64,000 nt of DNA from Clostridium omnivorum (GCF_026012015.1 NZ_BRXR01000001.1:1600001-1664000); one strand, 5' to 3'; positions 47,267 to 57,719 are shown, counted from the stretch's first letter. Translations and numbers: made by a program. Notes: generated by a model not told the origin, from the sequence alone.

Positions 47267-48508
47267 CTAATATTTAAGAAAGGTTATTGCAAACCTAGTG
47301 CCATGTCCTAATTTACTTTGAACCTCTATTACTCCGTTATGAGCTTCAATTATTGATTTTGCTAGTGCAAGCCCTATGCCAACAGAATCACTTTTTCTGG
47401 AGGTTTTTACTTTATAAAAGCGCTTAAATATATTAGGCAAATCCTCTTCACGTATTCCTTCACCAGTATCCTCTATAATTATTCTTCTATAAATAGGATT
47501 CTCTATAGCTTCAATACTAATTGATCCTCCTTCTCCAGTATGCTCTATACCATTTTTAATAATATTGATTAATGCTTCTTCAAGCCAAAGCCTATCATGC
47601 TCAAATACTATTTCACCTTTTTCTATAAACTTCACATGAACCTTGCCTTCAGCAGCCTTACTATCTAGTGCGTCTACTGCTTCCTGTATAGTATCATTAA
47701 GGCTCTGCTGTTCTTTATCCAGCTCTATAGCCTTAGCATCAAGCTTAGCAAGCTTAAGAATACTTTGAATGAGCCACTTCATCCTCTGTAATTGGTTTTG
47801 ATTATCTATAAGAAACTTCTCTCTCTGTTCCTTACTTAATTCCTTATTTATCATAATATCGTTGTATATAATCATAGAAGAAAGCGGAGTTTTAAGCTGG
47901 TGGGATATATCTGATATTAGTTCAGCCAAAAACTGCTTTTCTTTTTTAAGCTCACCAATGTTATTCCTGATGATTTCCCTCATAGAATTAAAAGCTACAG
48001 CAAGCTTAGAAAAGTCTCCTTCCTTAATCTCGCTTATTGTTAGATCATAATCTCCCTCTACTACTTTTTTTGCCCCAATAGTAAGCCTTCGTACTCTTTT
48101 GTAAAAAACACCATACTGCAAATAATTAAATATAAAAAGTATAGCAGCCATAGCTATAAACAAAACGGCTATAGAAATATTGTCCTTTTTTACAGTTGTA
48201 TTTACATAGGGAAAGAGTTCATTTTCAAGGGCATCACTTAATCCGTACTTTGCCAATATGACTTTGCCCTTTACAGCATCTTCCTCATTAACACCTTTAG
48301 TTACAATTGGCATAATACTCTTTTCAAGGGATGGGTCTGCTTCTATTACCCTGGCAGTAACAGCACCAATACTCTTTATATAATCTTCCTTTAATCTCTC
48401 ATTATGCACTTTTAAAATACCAATCTGTAGGATTAAAAACAATGCCATTAAAGAAACTAAAACAGCTGAGCTCTTCTTAAGCTCTGAATTTATAAAATAT
48501 CCCTTCAT
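47267..48508 (-). CDS. Sensor histidine kinase
   Basis: Membrane sensor kinase of about 413 residues: transmembrane helix 1 (about 13-33), an extracytoplasmic region of about 75 residues, helix 2 (110-131), and a HAMP domain (132-185). The phospho-acceptor His203 lies in SDISHQLKTPLSSM. The HATPase domain shows NIIKNGIEHTG, DTGEGI and GIGLALAKSI. The ATG at 48508 is preferred over the GTG at 48511. The gene overlaps or abuts the response regulator stop codon, a tight regulator-kinase pair. A MacB-type ABC transporter lies 2 kb upstream, beyond a chemoreceptor gene, and may be its target or partner. Confidence 0.92.
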   Translation of the reverse strand: MKGYFINSELKKSSAVLVSLMALFLILQIGILKVHNERLKEDYIKSIGAVTARVIEADPSLEKSIMPIVTKGVNEEDAVKGKVILAKYGLSDALENELFPYVNTTVKKDNISIAVLFIAMAAILFIFNYLQYGVFYKRVRRLTIGAKKVVEGDYDLTISEIKEGDFSKLAVAFNSMREIIRNNIGELKKEKQFLAELISDISHQLKTPLSSMIIYNDIMINKELSKEQREKFLIDNQNQLQRMKWLIQSILKLAKLDAKAIELDKEQQSLNDTIQEAVDALDSKAAEGKVHVKFIEKGEIVFEHDRLWLEEALINIIKNGIEHTGEGGSISIEAIENPIYRRIIIEDTGEGIREEDLPNIFKRFYKVKTSRKSDSVGIGLALAKSIIEAHNGVIEVQSKLGHGTRFAITFLKY

Positions 48509-48510
48509 CA

Positions 48511-49212
48511 CTACCTACCATCCTTAGCAACATCCTTATTCCATTTATAACCTAACCCTCTTTGAGTCACTATATACTCTGGTTCTTTAGGATTATCCTC
48601 AATTTTTTCTCTAATTCTCTTTATGTACACAGATAGCGTATTTTCATCAAAAAAAGCCTCTGCCCCTTCTGTAAGCTCCTTTAATATTTCATCTCTCTTC
48701 ATGAGCACATGGGGTTTTGACATAAATATGAGCAAGAGTCTATATTCCTGTGCAGTAAGTACTATATCCTTTTCATCTTTCTTCACAACTGCAGTAATTA
48801 TGTCAACTAATATATTTCCGCTCTTAAGCTTACCACCTTCAGCAGCAGGTCTTGAATTTCTCCTTAGAAGCGCTTTAACCCTTGATAAAAATTCTCTTAC
48901 TCCAAAAGGCTTTGTTATATAATCATCTCCACCAATTTCAAGGCCTAAAACAATATTAACTTCATCATCAAGTGCAGTTAAGAACATAATTGGTACATTA
49001 CTCTTAGTTCTTACATACTTGCATAATTCATAGCCACTTCCATCTGGCAGGTTCACATCTAATATAAGCAGGTCAAACTGCTCAGTTTCATATGCACTTT
49101 TGCTTTCCGCAACTGTAGCTGCTCTTATGACCTCATAACCCTCATCCTTAAGTGTAAATTCAATAGCAAGTGCTAGTGAATCATCATCTTCAACTAATAA
49201 TAGTCTATTCAT
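48511..49212 (-). CDS. OmpR-family response regulator
   Basis: A 233-residue regulator with a receiver domain and a winged-helix DNA-binding domain. The acidic pocket is EDD (8-10), the phosphorylation site Asp52 (LILDVNLPDG), and the conserved Lys lies in DDYITKPFG. The C-terminal domain carries LTAQEYRLLLIFMSKP and ends VTQRGLGYKW. The start is the ATG giving MNRLLLVEDD with GAGGTG upstream; three codons before it are untranslated. It is co-transcribed with the downstream kinase. Confidence 0.95.
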   Translation of the reverse strand: MNRLLLVEDDDSLALAIEFTLKDEGYEVIRAATVAESKSAYETEQFDLLILDVNLPDGSGYELCKYVRTKSNVPIMFLTALDDEVNIVLGLEIGGDDYITKPFGVREFLSRVKALLRRNSRPAAEGGKLKSGNILVDIITAVVKKDEKDIVLTAQEYRLLLIFMSKPHVLMKRDEILKELTEGAEAFFDENTLSVYIKRIREKIEDNPKEPEYIVTQRGLGYKWNKDVAKDGR

Positions 49213-49240
49213 ACAACACACCTCACAATATATGATACAA

Positions 49241-49280
49241 TTAAGGGTTCAATAAGCTATTACCTCATTGAACCCCTTAA
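49241..49280 (-). terminator. Hairpin between the first chemoreceptor and the response regulator
   Basis: Minus-strand TTAAGGGGTTCAAT pairs with ATTGAACCCTTAA across a 13-base loop. There is no clean T-run, so termination may be partial, and read-through from the chemoreceptor into the two-component genes is possible. Confidence 0.65.
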
Positions 49281-49284
49281 TAAA

Positions 49285-50976
49285 TTAAATCTTAAATTGA
49301 TCTACAGCAGCATTCATATTTTGAGCCTTATTCGTTAAGCTCATAGAAGTAGCTGCAATCTCTTGAGAGGAACCACTTAATTCCTCAGTAGCTGCTGATA
49401 TTTCATCTGTAGCTGCTGAAATTTCCTCCGCCATATTCAGTACTGATTCTGCACTCTTTATGATTTTTTCTTTTTCTGAATCAATAACAATAATGCTTTG
49501 GCTTATTCTGCTTATCTTTGGCAGCGCATCTTCTATATCTGTCATTATATCCTTAAAGGAATCTACTGACTTTGTTATGATTTCAGTTTGCTCATTTAGC
49601 TTCTCATTCATACTATCGGAACTCTTTATAACGTAATTACTCTCGTTTGAAATAGCATCAACTAATTTATTTATACTCAAGGATGAAGTCTTAGATTGCT
49701 CTGCTAGCTTTCTAATTTCGTCTGCTACTACAGAAAAACCTCTTCCTGCTTCCCCTGCACTAGCTGCTTCAATAGCTGCATTAAGAGCTAAAAGATTAGT
49801 TTGATCTGCAATACTGTTTATTATATTTGTTATTACATTAATTTGAGAAAGCTGATCACCAAGGGACTTTATTCTTTCACTTACATTACTAAAGGATGTC
49901 ACTATTTCTTTTATAGCTCCATCAAGCACCTTTAAGTCCTCATCACTAACCTTTGCCTTAGAATTTATTGAATCTATCTTTGTACTAACATCTTCAATGG
50001 CGTTAGCTGCCTCATCTATCTTATTTCCGAAGTTCTCTAAAGCAGAATTTACACTTTCAAGTTCCTGTACCTGAGCATTGGTGCCCTTAACTGAATTTTC
50101 TATAGCTACAGCAACATTTGAGGAAGATGCAGCTAATTCTTCGGAAACAGCTGATAAAGCCTGTGAACTTTCCATAACCACACTGGAATCCTCTTTCACA
50201 ATTTTAATGGAGTCTCCTAGCTTTAGCTTAAACTCATTTATGGCCTCAGCAATGCTTTGTATTTCATCCTTGCTAGTTACACTCAATGCAGTTGTTAAAT
50301 CCCCAGCAGCCATCTTTTCAAGTGCATCTTGTATTTTTCTTACGTTAAAAGCCATTATTCTTGAGAACAAATAGCTTCCTAATGTTGATAAAAGCACTAT
50401 TATAATTCCCGCCATTAAAATAGCCATAAACATTCTGTCCTTTATACGAACAAAATCAGTTACATCCTTATCTACACCAACAAATGCGATTATTTTACCA
50501 GAGGAATTTTTAATTGGAGCATATCCTGATATAAATGTTCCATTTTCATCTTTAACCGGCTTTTTTGTATAGACCTGCTGTCCCTCCAAAGCCGTTTTCA
50601 TCTCATCTTCTAAATTATAGGTTTTTCCTGGCTGTTCAGTATTCACTAAAGATCCATCCACTAAATAATATGCATTTTTATCATCTGCTTTACTCATAGT
50701 ATATATAAATTTTATATCTTTATCATTCTTATACTTTACCAAAGCCTGTTGAATATCTTTATATTCATTACTATCCATAGACTTATTATTGATTACCTTT
50801 TCTAGCTTGTCCCCATCTATGGCACTAATAGCTTGAGATGCACTATTTTTAGCATCTAATTGAAGTTTAGAAAACTCCGAATTAAAAATAAAAATATTCA
50901 GTGCTATTAACAGCGACATTGAAATAACCGATATGAATCCTACAAATTTTAAAATTTTTAATCCTAGTTTTCCCAT
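49285..50976 (-). CDS. Methyl-accepting chemotaxis protein (copy 1)
   Basis: Transmembrane chemoreceptor of 563 residues. Helix 1 (about 12-33) is followed by an extracytoplasmic Cache/PAS-like sensor domain with [23 protein letters not shown] and [14 protein letters not shown] (about 35-185), helix 2 (about 190-210), a HAMP region, and the signalling coiled coil. The kinase-contacting hairpin tip is [20 protein letters not shown]... followed by [21 protein letters not shown]. The start MGKLGLK has GGAGGAG nine bases upstream; the longer frame begins with that ribosome site. It aligns end to end with the chemoreceptor at 54568-56259. No chemotaxis kinase gene is adjacent. Confidence 0.93.
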   Translation of the reverse strand: MGKLGLKILKFVGFISVISMSLLIALNIFIFNSEFSKLQLDAKNSASQAISAIDGDKLEKVINNKSMDSNEYKDIQQALVKYKNDKDIKFIYTMSKADDKNAYYLVDGSLVNTEQPGKTYNLEDEMKTALEGQQVYTKKPVKDENGTFISGYAPIKNSSGKIIAFVGVDKDVTDFVRIKDRMFMAILMAGIIIVLLSTLGSYLFSRIMAFNVRKIQDALEKMAAGDLTTALSVTSKDEIQSIAEAINEFKLKLGDSIKIVKEDSSVVMESSQALSAVSEELAASSSNVAVAIENSVKGTNAQVQELESVNSALENFGNKIDEAANAIEDVSTKIDSINSKAKVSDEDLKVLDGAIKEIVTSFSNVSERIKSLGDQLSQINVITNIINSIADQTNLLALNAAIEAASAGEAGRGFSVVADEIRKLAEQSKTSSLSINKLVDAISNESNYVIKSSDSMNEKLNEQTEIITKSVDSFKDIMTDIEDALPKISRISQSIIVIDSEKEKIIKSAESVLNMAEEISAATDEISAATEELSGSSQEIAATSMSLTNKAQNMNAAVDQFKI

Positions 50977-51010
50977 AATCGTCATCTCCTCCAATTAGTT
51001 CATGCTAAAC

Positions 51011-51025
51011 TTGTAAAGTTTACAA
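51011..51025. promoter_or_regulatory. Palindrome upstream of chemoreceptor copy 1
   Basis: TTGTAAAGTTTACAA is a perfect inverted repeat about one central base, 35 bases before the chemoreceptor start. It could be a regulator site in the leader or promoter; no protein is assigned. Confidence 0.4.
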
Positions 51026-51154
51026 CTAATTAATCATATTTTTTATACAATCATACATCAATTATATAACAAAAGCGTGTGAAAAGTATAACAAAATAAG
51101 TATAAATTTATTACAATTTCTAAGGAAGTTTTTTTACTTTATTACAGCTTAAAT

Positions 51155-51196
51155 AAAAGGATACTTCATGCATACAAAATGCATTAATATCCTTCT
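51155..51196 (-). terminator. Terminator of the FtsX-type permease gene
   Basis: Minus-strand AAGGAT ... ATGCAT / ATGCAT ... ATCCTT forms a two-tier hairpin followed by TTTTATTT, about 30 bases after the permease stop. Confidence 0.75.
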
Positions 51197-51226
51197 ATTA
51201 AACTTAGCTTTCTTATATTTTTTTAA

Positions 51227-53731
51227 CTAAAAATCTTCTCTTATAGTATCAATAAGATTTTCCTTTTTAATTCTTGAAAGTGGTGATAATACTGACAGGT
51301 ATCCTATAACTAAAGCTGCTGAACCTGCTATAGCTATTGCTCCCCATGGTATAGTCCAACCTAATTCCCTAACATCATTCAAACCTCTAAACATCATGTA
51401 TGATAATCCGCAGGATATTATTGAACCGTATATTGTTCCTACTATACCATACAAGAGACCTTCAAGTATAATCATTTTCCTCAAACCCTTTTGAGTCATT
51501 CCTATAGATTTTAATGCTGCAAATTCTCTCTTTCGCAGTAGTATATTTGTTGTAAGAGTATTTATTATATTGACACTTCCTATTAAGGATACAACTACAA
51601 CAAAGCCATAAATTAATATCTGAATCATCAATGAACCGGTCTTGCTCCTTCTATTATTATCAATATTATTTACCAATTGTAATGAAGGATTAGATCTTAT
51701 AGTATTTTCAATTTCTGTCTTTGCTGCTTCTTCCTTTTTAATATCTTTAATTTTAATATTTAGGTTTACAGGTTTAACTTCAGCATTTTCCACTAATGAT
51801 TTAGCTACAGCATCAGTAGTAATTAACTTTAGTCCGCTGCTATTTCCTCTGTAGTTAAAAGGTTCATCCTGCAAAATTGCCATAACTTTAACCTTTTTTA
51901 CATTTCCCTTACCAAAGTCCAGCTTCTTTTCCCCTTCTTTTACTGGATTAAAATATTGCAGGTCTATCTCGTCTCCAACCTTTAAATCAGCAACAGAACC
52001 ATAATAATTCCTCTTTGTCTTATCATTGTGAACAGTGCTCTTTCCAATCAAAATTACACCATTTTCACTATTGAGCTTCTCTATATCTATATTCCCTGAT
52101 TTCAAGAACTTTTTAGCAACTTCCATAGAGTCTTTATCATAAACTACTACGGAACTACTAATAATAGACTTTTCACTTCCATTTATGGTTGCACTCTTAT
52201 AAATTGTACCTATATCCTGAACTTCTTTAACCTCACTAGCTTTACTTACTGCAGCATCAAAGGTATAAGCATTATAAATTTCATAAACCTTATCTACAGT
52301 ACTTAAGGCCTTTATATTGTCTACAAGCTTATGGTCTATTGCCATATTCTTTTCAGTGGATTCTTGATCCCTTACCACTGAAAAATGAATATTTTTTGAT
52401 TCATTTGGGCTGGAGGATATAGTTAAAGTCATATCCATAAAGGATTTAAAGGTAACAAATAAAACTACACTTATTACTATTGAAAATACAGTAACTCTAT
52501 ATCTTTTTCTATTTCTTTTAATATTTTTGGCAGCCATGGCTCCTTCAAAGCCAAATATCTTTTCTACAATTTTATTTTTTCTTTTCTTTATCTTTTCCTT
52601 AGTAATAGTTGCTCTACTGCTAATAGCAACTAGTGGCGATATTCTTCCAGCGAAAACAGCCGGTATTAATGCTGATATATATATGGATACTGCTCCTACA
52701 GCAGCGCTTAATGCTAAAATTTGTCCATCTATTACAGGCTTCATACCTAACACTGTATCTGCACCAATAAGTTTAAAGGTGATATTAATTCCATAGATAG
52801 CTATGATGCCGCATAACAGCCCTAAAGGCACTCCTATAATGGCCAGCGCTGTGGCTTCTCTAAGCACTATCCTTCTAATCTGCTTTGGCGTAGAACCTAC
52901 AGCTCTTAATAGTCCAAACTGTTTAATTCTCTCTACGATACTTATCTGAAATGAGTTATATATTACAGCTATAGTTGCTATTACAACAATTGCTATTATT
53001 ATGCCTATGGTTAAATATAATCCCCCAAGGCCTGAGCCATCACTAGTTGCACCAAGTACAGATAGTAAATATACATTTTCTATAACCTTATCCTTTTGCC
53101 CTAGCTGTTTCAATTCTTTTACTGCATTTTTAAGATTAGTTTTTGAACTTACTTCAACTAATAACGCAGAATTTTTCTTGTCTATAGTATTATTTTTAGT
53201 TAATATAACCCCTTTATTTTCCATCTGATCTTGTACAACATCTTCTAATATACCTACCAAGGTATATTCTTTGTTATTAAATTTAATTTTGCTTCCTACT
53301 TTTGCATTTTTATCTATTTGGCTCAAAACCCACTTCTCTATAGCCGCTTCGTTTTGATTCTGTGGCAGCTTGCCCTCCTTTGCTTTATAGGGCATAAGCT
53401 CAAGGGCTTTATCTGTAGCTACTACTTCATTAACAGTGAGCTTTTCACTTACTTTAACCCCTTCTCCAATTCCATAAAACCCGTATCTGCCCACCTTAGG
53501 ATTGTTAATCACCTTAGAAACTAAATCCTCATTTGTATCTAAATACATTAAATGATATGAACCATAAGTATCCTTCATACTATTAATTTCCGATACTTGT
53601 ATACCTTTAAAGAAAAGTCCAATTGAAGATATAAGCGCTACAGATAATATAATTCCTATTAAGGTAAGCAGGCTTCTTTTTTTATTTGCCTTCAGGTATC
53701 TGCCTGTAAGCTGTTTATAGCTATTTATCAT
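51227..53731 (-). CDS. MacB/FtsX-type ABC transporter permease
   Basis: Large permease of 834 residues built as two tandem units: an N-terminal helix (LLTLIGIILSVALISSIGLFF), a periplasmic-type extracellular domain, and an FtsX helix bundle (about 240-380). A second helix at about 410-430, a second extracellular domain, and a second FtsX bundle (about 700-830) follow. LLRAVGSTPKQIRRIVLREA and ALKSIGMTQKGLRKMIILEG are the matching coupling-helix motifs in the two halves. GGGGGGAG precedes the ATG. It is 15 bases after its ATPase gene. Such transporters often export or sense peptides and antibiotics. Confidence 0.92.
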   Translation of the reverse strand: MINSYKQLTGRYLKANKKRSLLTLIGIILSVALISSIGLFFKGIQVSEINSMKDTYGSYHLMYLDTNEDLVSKVINNPKVGRYGFYGIGEGVKVSEKLTVNEVVATDKALELMPYKAKEGKLPQNQNEAAIEKWVLSQIDKNAKVGSKIKFNNKEYTLVGILEDVVQDQMENKGVILTKNNTIDKKNSALLVEVSSKTNLKNAVKELKQLGQKDKVIENVYLLSVLGATSDGSGLGGLYLTIGIIIAIVVIATIAVIYNSFQISIVERIKQFGLLRAVGSTPKQIRRIVLREATALAIIGVPLGLLCGIIAIYGINITFKLIGADTVLGMKPVIDGQILALSAAVGAVSIYISALIPAVFAGRISPLVAISSRATITKEKIKKRKNKIVEKIFGFEGAMAAKNIKRNRKRYRVTVFSIVISVVLFVTFKSFMDMTLTISSSPNESKNIHFSVVRDQESTEKNMAIDHKLVDNIKALSTVDKVYEIYNAYTFDAAVSKASEVKEVQDIGTIYKSATINGSEKSIISSSVVVYDKDSMEVAKKFLKSGNIDIEKLNSENGVILIGKSTVHNDKTKRNYYGSVADLKVGDEIDLQYFNPVKEGEKKLDFGKGNVKKVKVMAILQDEPFNYRGNSSGLKLITTDAVAKSLVENAEVKPVNLNIKIKDIKKEEAAKTEIENTIRSNPSLQLVNNIDNNRRSKTGSLMIQILIYGFVVVVSLIGSVNIINTLTTNILLRKREFAALKSIGMTQKGLRKMIILEGLLYGIVGTIYGSIISCGLSYMMFRGLNDVRELGWTIPWGAIAIAGSAALVIGYLSVLSPLSRIKKENLIDTIREDF

Positions 53732-53746
53732 TACTACTCCCCCCTG

Positions 53747-54433
53747 CTAGTTGTTCTTCAGATGTTTGTCTGAAACTATTTGTCCATCTTCAATAGTGAC
53801 TATTCTGTCAGCCATAGAAGCAATGTTAATATCATGTGTAATAAGTATTAAGGTCTGGTTATACTTTCTTGCTGTAAACTTTAATAGTTCAATAACTTCT
53901 TTAGAATTCTTGCTGTCAAGATTTCCAGTAGGTTCATCTGCAAGTATTATTGAAGGCTTATTAAGAAGTGCCCTTCCTATGGAAACCCTTTGCTGCTGTC
54001 CACCTGAAAGCTCTGAAGGCAGATGACTTTTTCTCTCTGTAAGTCCTAAAATTTCTATAATCTCATCTAAATATTTTTTATCAACCTTATCATTGTCTAG
54101 TAGTGCTGGCAGTGCCACATTTTCTTCTACATCTAAAACAGGAATCAAATTAAAAAACTGAAATATAAAACCAATCTTTCTTCTTCTAAAGATAGCAAGC
54201 TTTTCTTCTTTATAATCATAGATGCTTTCACCATCAATAATAACCTTTCCGCCTGTAGGCCTATCAAGTCCTCCTAGTAGATGCAGCAGCGTACTCTTTC
54301 CTGAACCTGAGGCTCCAACAATAGCAACAAATTCCCCTTTATTTACAGAAAAATTGATATCCTTTAATGCCTCTACTATGTTTTCTCCCTTACCATAGGT
54401 TTTATTTAAATTTTCAACCTTTAATATTTCCAT
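53747..54433 (-). CDS. ABC transporter ATP-binding protein (MacB/LolD-type)
   Basis: ATPase of 228 residues for the adjoining permease. Walker A GASGSGKST, Q-loop FQFFNLIP, signature LSGGQQQR, Walker B IILADEPTGNLD and H-loop LITHD are intact; LADEPTGNLD is the hallmark of the MacB/LolD/FtsE branch. The start is the ATG giving MEILKVENL with AGGGGAGA upstream, since the longer frame has no ribosome site. It forms a two-gene operon with the permease. Two TCAGCT direct repeats 15 bases apart lie behind its likely -10. Confidence 0.95.
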   Translation of the reverse strand: MEILKVENLNKTYGKGENIVEALKDINFSVNKGEFVAIVGASGSGKSTLLHLLGGLDRPTGGKVIIDGESIYDYKEEKLAIFRRRKIGFIFQFFNLIPVLDVEENVALPALLDNDKVDKKYLDEIIEILGLTERKSHLPSELSGGQQQRVSIGRALLNKPSIILADEPTGNLDSKNSKEVIELLKFTARKYNQTLILITHDINIASMADRIVTIEDGQIVSDKHLKNN

Positions 54434-54472
54434 TTGTTTATCTCCCCTTTTCCTTATCAAAACTATATTTTA

Positions 54473-54509
54473 ATTATAGCCAGTAAAATCAGCTCTCACC
54501 ATGTCAGCT
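54473..54509 (-). promoter_or_regulatory. Probable regulated promoter of the MacB-type transporter
   Basis: Minus-strand TATAAT (54473-54478) lacks a good -35. Upstream are two AGCTGA direct repeats (plus-strand TCAGCT at 54489-54494 and 54504-54509), spaced 15 bases. A weak promoter with tandem upstream repeats is the usual arrangement for OmpR-type activation, so the nearby response regulator is a candidate. Confidence 0.4.
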
Positions 54510-54521
54510 AGCTTACATAAT

Positions 54522-54554
54522 AAAAGGTTATCTTACAATTTAGTAAGATAACCT
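54522..54554 (-). terminator. Terminator of chemoreceptor copy 2
   Basis: Minus-strand AGGTTATCTTAC pairs exactly with GTAAGATAACCT across a 6-base loop and is followed by TTTTATT. Confidence 0.9.
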
Positions 54555-54567
54555 CCTATATAGTAAT

Positions 54568-56259
54568 TTAAATTTTAAACTTTCCTGCTGAATCCATCAT
54601 ATTTTGTGCTTTACTAGTTAGATTTATGGAAGCTGCTGCAATCTCCTGTGAAGAAGCACTTAGCTCTGAGGAAGCTGAGGATATTTCCTCTGTAGCTGCG
54701 GATATTTCCTCTGCCATCTGCAGCACTGACTCTGCACTTTCCATAATTTTATCCTTTTCTGTATTAATAACAATAATATTTTCACTAATCCTGCCTATCT
54801 TTGGCAGCGCCTCTTCTATATCTATCATTATGTCTTTAAAGGATCCTACAGACTTAGTTATAATCTTAGTTTGCTCCTTTAGCCTTTCATTCATACCATT
54901 AGAACTCTTTATAACATAATCACTTTCACTTGAAATAGCTTCAACCAAACTGTTTATACTTGAAGATGAAGTTTTAGATTGCTCAGCAAGCTTTCTAATC
55001 TCATCTGCTACTACAGAAAATCCTCTTCCTGCTTCTCCTGCCCTGGCTGCTTCTATAGCTGCATTAAGTGCTAAAAGATTAGTTTCATCCGCTATATCAT
55101 TTATCAAGTTTGTTATTACATTAATTTGTGACAGTTGGTCCCCAAGTGCTTTTATTTTTTCACTTACATTATTGAAGGATAGAACAATTTCTTTTATAGC
55201 TCCTTCTAGTACATATAAGTCCTCATCACTAACCTTAGCCTTAGTGTTTATTGCATCTATTTTCAAGCTGACATCACTTATAGAATCTGTAGCCTCCTCC
55301 AACTTATTACCAAAGCCCTCCAAAATGGAATTTACATTTTGAAGTTCCTCTACTTGAGCAGTTGTGCTTTTTACCGAATTCTCTATGGATACGGCAACTC
55401 CTTCAGAGGAGGCTGCAAGCTCTTCAGATACAGTTGACAATGTTTCTGAGCTTACCATAACCGTATCAGAATTCTCCTTTACAATTTTGATTGAATCTCT
55501 AAACTTACCAGCAAACTCATTCAGCGCTTCACCAATACTCTGTATTTCATCCTTACTATTTATATTTAATGTCACAGTCAGATCTCCCTCTGACATTTTA
55601 TAAAGTGCATCTCTTATACTTCTTACATTAGCTTCAAGAATTCTAGAGAACAGAAAACTTCCTGCTACAGATAAAAATATTATAATAACTGCTGCAATTA
55701 CCACAGACATAAATATTTTGCTCTTTATATGAATAAAATCAGACACATCCTTATCTATACCTACAATGGCTATTATTTTGCCTGAAGAGTCTTTTACTGG
55801 TGCAAATGCAGATAAATATGTTCCGTACTCATCGGTAACTGGCTTCTTTGTATAGGTCTGCTGTCCTTCAAAAGCTAGTTTCATCTCTGGCTGCATATCA
55901 TAACTTTTTCCAAGCTCTGAATTGTTTACTAATGACCCATCCACTAAAAAATATGCATTTTTATCATCTGTTTTACCCAAAGTATAAATATACTTAATAT
56001 CCTTATCATTTTTAAACTTAATCATAGCTTGTTGAATTTCTTTATATTCATCACTGTCCATTTTTTTACTGCTATTTACTTTATCAAGTTTGTCCCCATT
56101 TATAACGCCAAGAGATTGAACAGCTGAATTCTTTGCATCTATTTGAAGTTTAGTAAACTCGGAATTAAATATAAATGCATTAAGTCCAACAAGTATAGCC
56201 ATTGAAATAATTGATATTATACCTACCATCTTTAAAATTTTAAAGCCTAATTTACCCAT
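54568..56259 (-). CDS. Methyl-accepting chemotaxis protein (copy 2)
   Basis: Transmembrane chemoreceptor of 563 residues, the same length as the copy at 49285-50976 and co-linear with it from MGKLGxKILK to the C-terminus. The sensor domain keeps [18 protein letters not shown] and [13 protein letters not shown] but diverges in the stretch after [12 protein letters not shown], so ligand range may differ. The signalling tip [29 protein letters not shown] is intact over its split motifs. The start has AGGGGGA upstream; the 46 codons before it are spurious. It is monocistronic. Confidence 0.93.
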   Translation of the reverse strand: MGKLGFKILKMVGIISIISMAILVGLNAFIFNSEFTKLQIDAKNSAVQSLGVINGDKLDKVNSSKKMDSDEYKEIQQAMIKFKNDKDIKYIYTLGKTDDKNAYFLVDGSLVNNSELGKSYDMQPEMKLAFEGQQTYTKKPVTDEYGTYLSAFAPVKDSSGKIIAIVGIDKDVSDFIHIKSKIFMSVVIAAVIIIFLSVAGSFLFSRILEANVRSIRDALYKMSEGDLTVTLNINSKDEIQSIGEALNEFAGKFRDSIKIVKENSDTVMVSSETLSTVSEELAASSEGVAVSIENSVKSTTAQVEELQNVNSILEGFGNKLEEATDSISDVSLKIDAINTKAKVSDEDLYVLEGAIKEIVLSFNNVSEKIKALGDQLSQINVITNLINDIADETNLLALNAAIEAARAGEAGRGFSVVADEIRKLAEQSKTSSSSINSLVEAISSESDYVIKSSNGMNERLKEQTKIITKSVGSFKDIMIDIEEALPKIGRISENIIVINTEKDKIMESAESVLQMAEEISAATEEISSASSELSASSQEIAAASINLTSKAQNMMDSAGKFKI

Positions 56260-56619
56260 TCTTATTTTCCCCCTAAATTCTCGTTTAAAATTAGAAAAAC
56301 AACAAAATTGCCAGACATAATTCATTATGCAGTACATAAATGCATTTTTGGTCATAAAAACTGCACAAAAATTATCCACTTTTCTATTATACAGCAAATA
56401 AATAGTAACATCGACTATTTTTGGAAGTATTAAGATAAAATTTTAACAAATTTAAGAATTTCTTAATTTTTTTAATTTGCCAAAGCTAAAGCATTTATAT
56501 ATCTGCCTTTGTAGCTAAGTCCATTTTGCATTGATTTTTTAATGTTCATTAAAACTAACACATTATGCTATTAATCTCATATTATATATATTGGAGAAAT
56601 TTATAAGGAAAAGTGATAT

Positions 56620-57564
56620 ATGAATAAAAAGGTTTTATTTTTTGGTGATATAGGCGTAGATGATGCCCTTGCAATTATTTATGCTCATTTGTCCTCACAA
56701 ATTGATATAGTAGGAATCGTTTCTGAATACGGTAATGCCCCGAGAAATGTTACATTTAGAAATGCCCATTACTTACTTGGTCTTTTAGGAAAAAGTGATA
56801 TTCCTGTTTTTACAGGTGCTGAAAGACCCCTGTCAGGAGAAATTCCAGTTTTCTATCCAGAAGTACATGGTCCTCAGGGCTTAGGACCAATTATACCTAA
56901 AATACCTGCTATTACTCCCAAGGAGAATTTTTTAGAAGTAACAAATTTAATCGAGCAGTATAAGGATGAATTAATCATAGTTGCTACTGGCCGATTAACT
57001 TCTTTATCCACACTATTTATTTTATATGGTGATTTGATGAAACATATAAAAGCCTACTATATCATGGGTGGCGCATTTTTAGTACCTGGCAATGTTACTC
57101 CTCTAGCCGAAGCTAACTTCTATGGAGATCCCTTAGCTGCAAATATTGTTATGAGTAATGCAAAAAATGCTAATGTCTTTCCCTTAAATGTTACCATGAG
57201 AGCATTAGTAATACCTGCCGAGGTAAACTATATAAATCAAAAAGGAAATATAAAGATAATCAAGCCTATGATTGACTATTACTATAACTTTTATCAAAAG
57301 CATTACCCAAATATACAAGGTAGTCCAATGCACGATGCCCTTGCTATGAGTGCAGTAATTAATGATACTATCTTTAGATTTGTAAAGCTTCCGGTTCAAG
57401 TTGATACCTGTAACAGTATTTCAAAGGGACAAAGTGTTGCAGATTTCAGGCCCTTTCCTGAAGGCCCTACAAATCAACTTCCACAAAACATTGCTTATGA
57501 TTTTGATTACAATCAGTTTATAAATAGCTTCTTAACAGTAATGACACGACCTTTGGCAAAGTAA
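56620..57564 (+). CDS. Inosine-uridine nucleoside hydrolase family protein
   Basis: Cytoplasmic N-ribohydrolase of 314 residues splitting ribonucleosides into base and ribose. The calcium-binding N-terminal cluster reads GDIGVDDALAI, keeping the Asp equivalents of positions 10, 14 and 15 of the Crithidia enzyme, although the first Asp of the usual DxDPGxDD motif is replaced. The middle VATGRLTSLS, AEANFYGDPLAA and the late MHDALAMSA (His-Asp pair) are conserved. The start is an ATG behind AAGGAAAAGTGA. It is monocistronic. The substituted motif may alter base preference. Confidence 0.88.
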   Translation: MNKKVLFFGDIGVDDALAIIYAHLSSQIDIVGIVSEYGNAPRNVTFRNAHYLLGLLGKSDIPVFTGAERPLSGEIPVFYPEVHGPQGLGPIIPKIPAITPKENFLEVTNLIEQYKDELIIVATGRLTSLSTLFILYGDLMKHIKAYYIMGGAFLVPGNVTPLAEANFYGDPLAANIVMSNAKNANVFPLNVTMRALVIPAEVNYINQKGNIKIIKPMIDYYYNFYQKHYPNIQGSPMHDALAMSAVINDTIFRFVKLPVQVDTCNSISKGQSVADFRPFPEGPTNQLPQNIAYDFDYNQFINSFLTVMTRPLAK

Positions 57565-57629
57565 TAATTTTTGAATAAAGTAAAACTATAAATATATTTA
57601 AATATTTATATGACTTTATATAAAGAAAA

Positions 57630-57670
57630 TGCCGCAAACTACTTTCTAATAGTCTTGCGGCACTCTTTTA
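57630..57670 (+). terminator. Terminator of the nucleoside hydrolase gene
   Basis: TGCCGCAA (57630-57637) and TTGCGGCA (57655-57662) flank a 17-base loop, followed by CTCTTTT. Confidence 0.8.
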
Positions 57671-57719
57671 ATCCTCAACTATACATTATTTTTATAAATT
57701 CCCCAATACCACCTTAATT

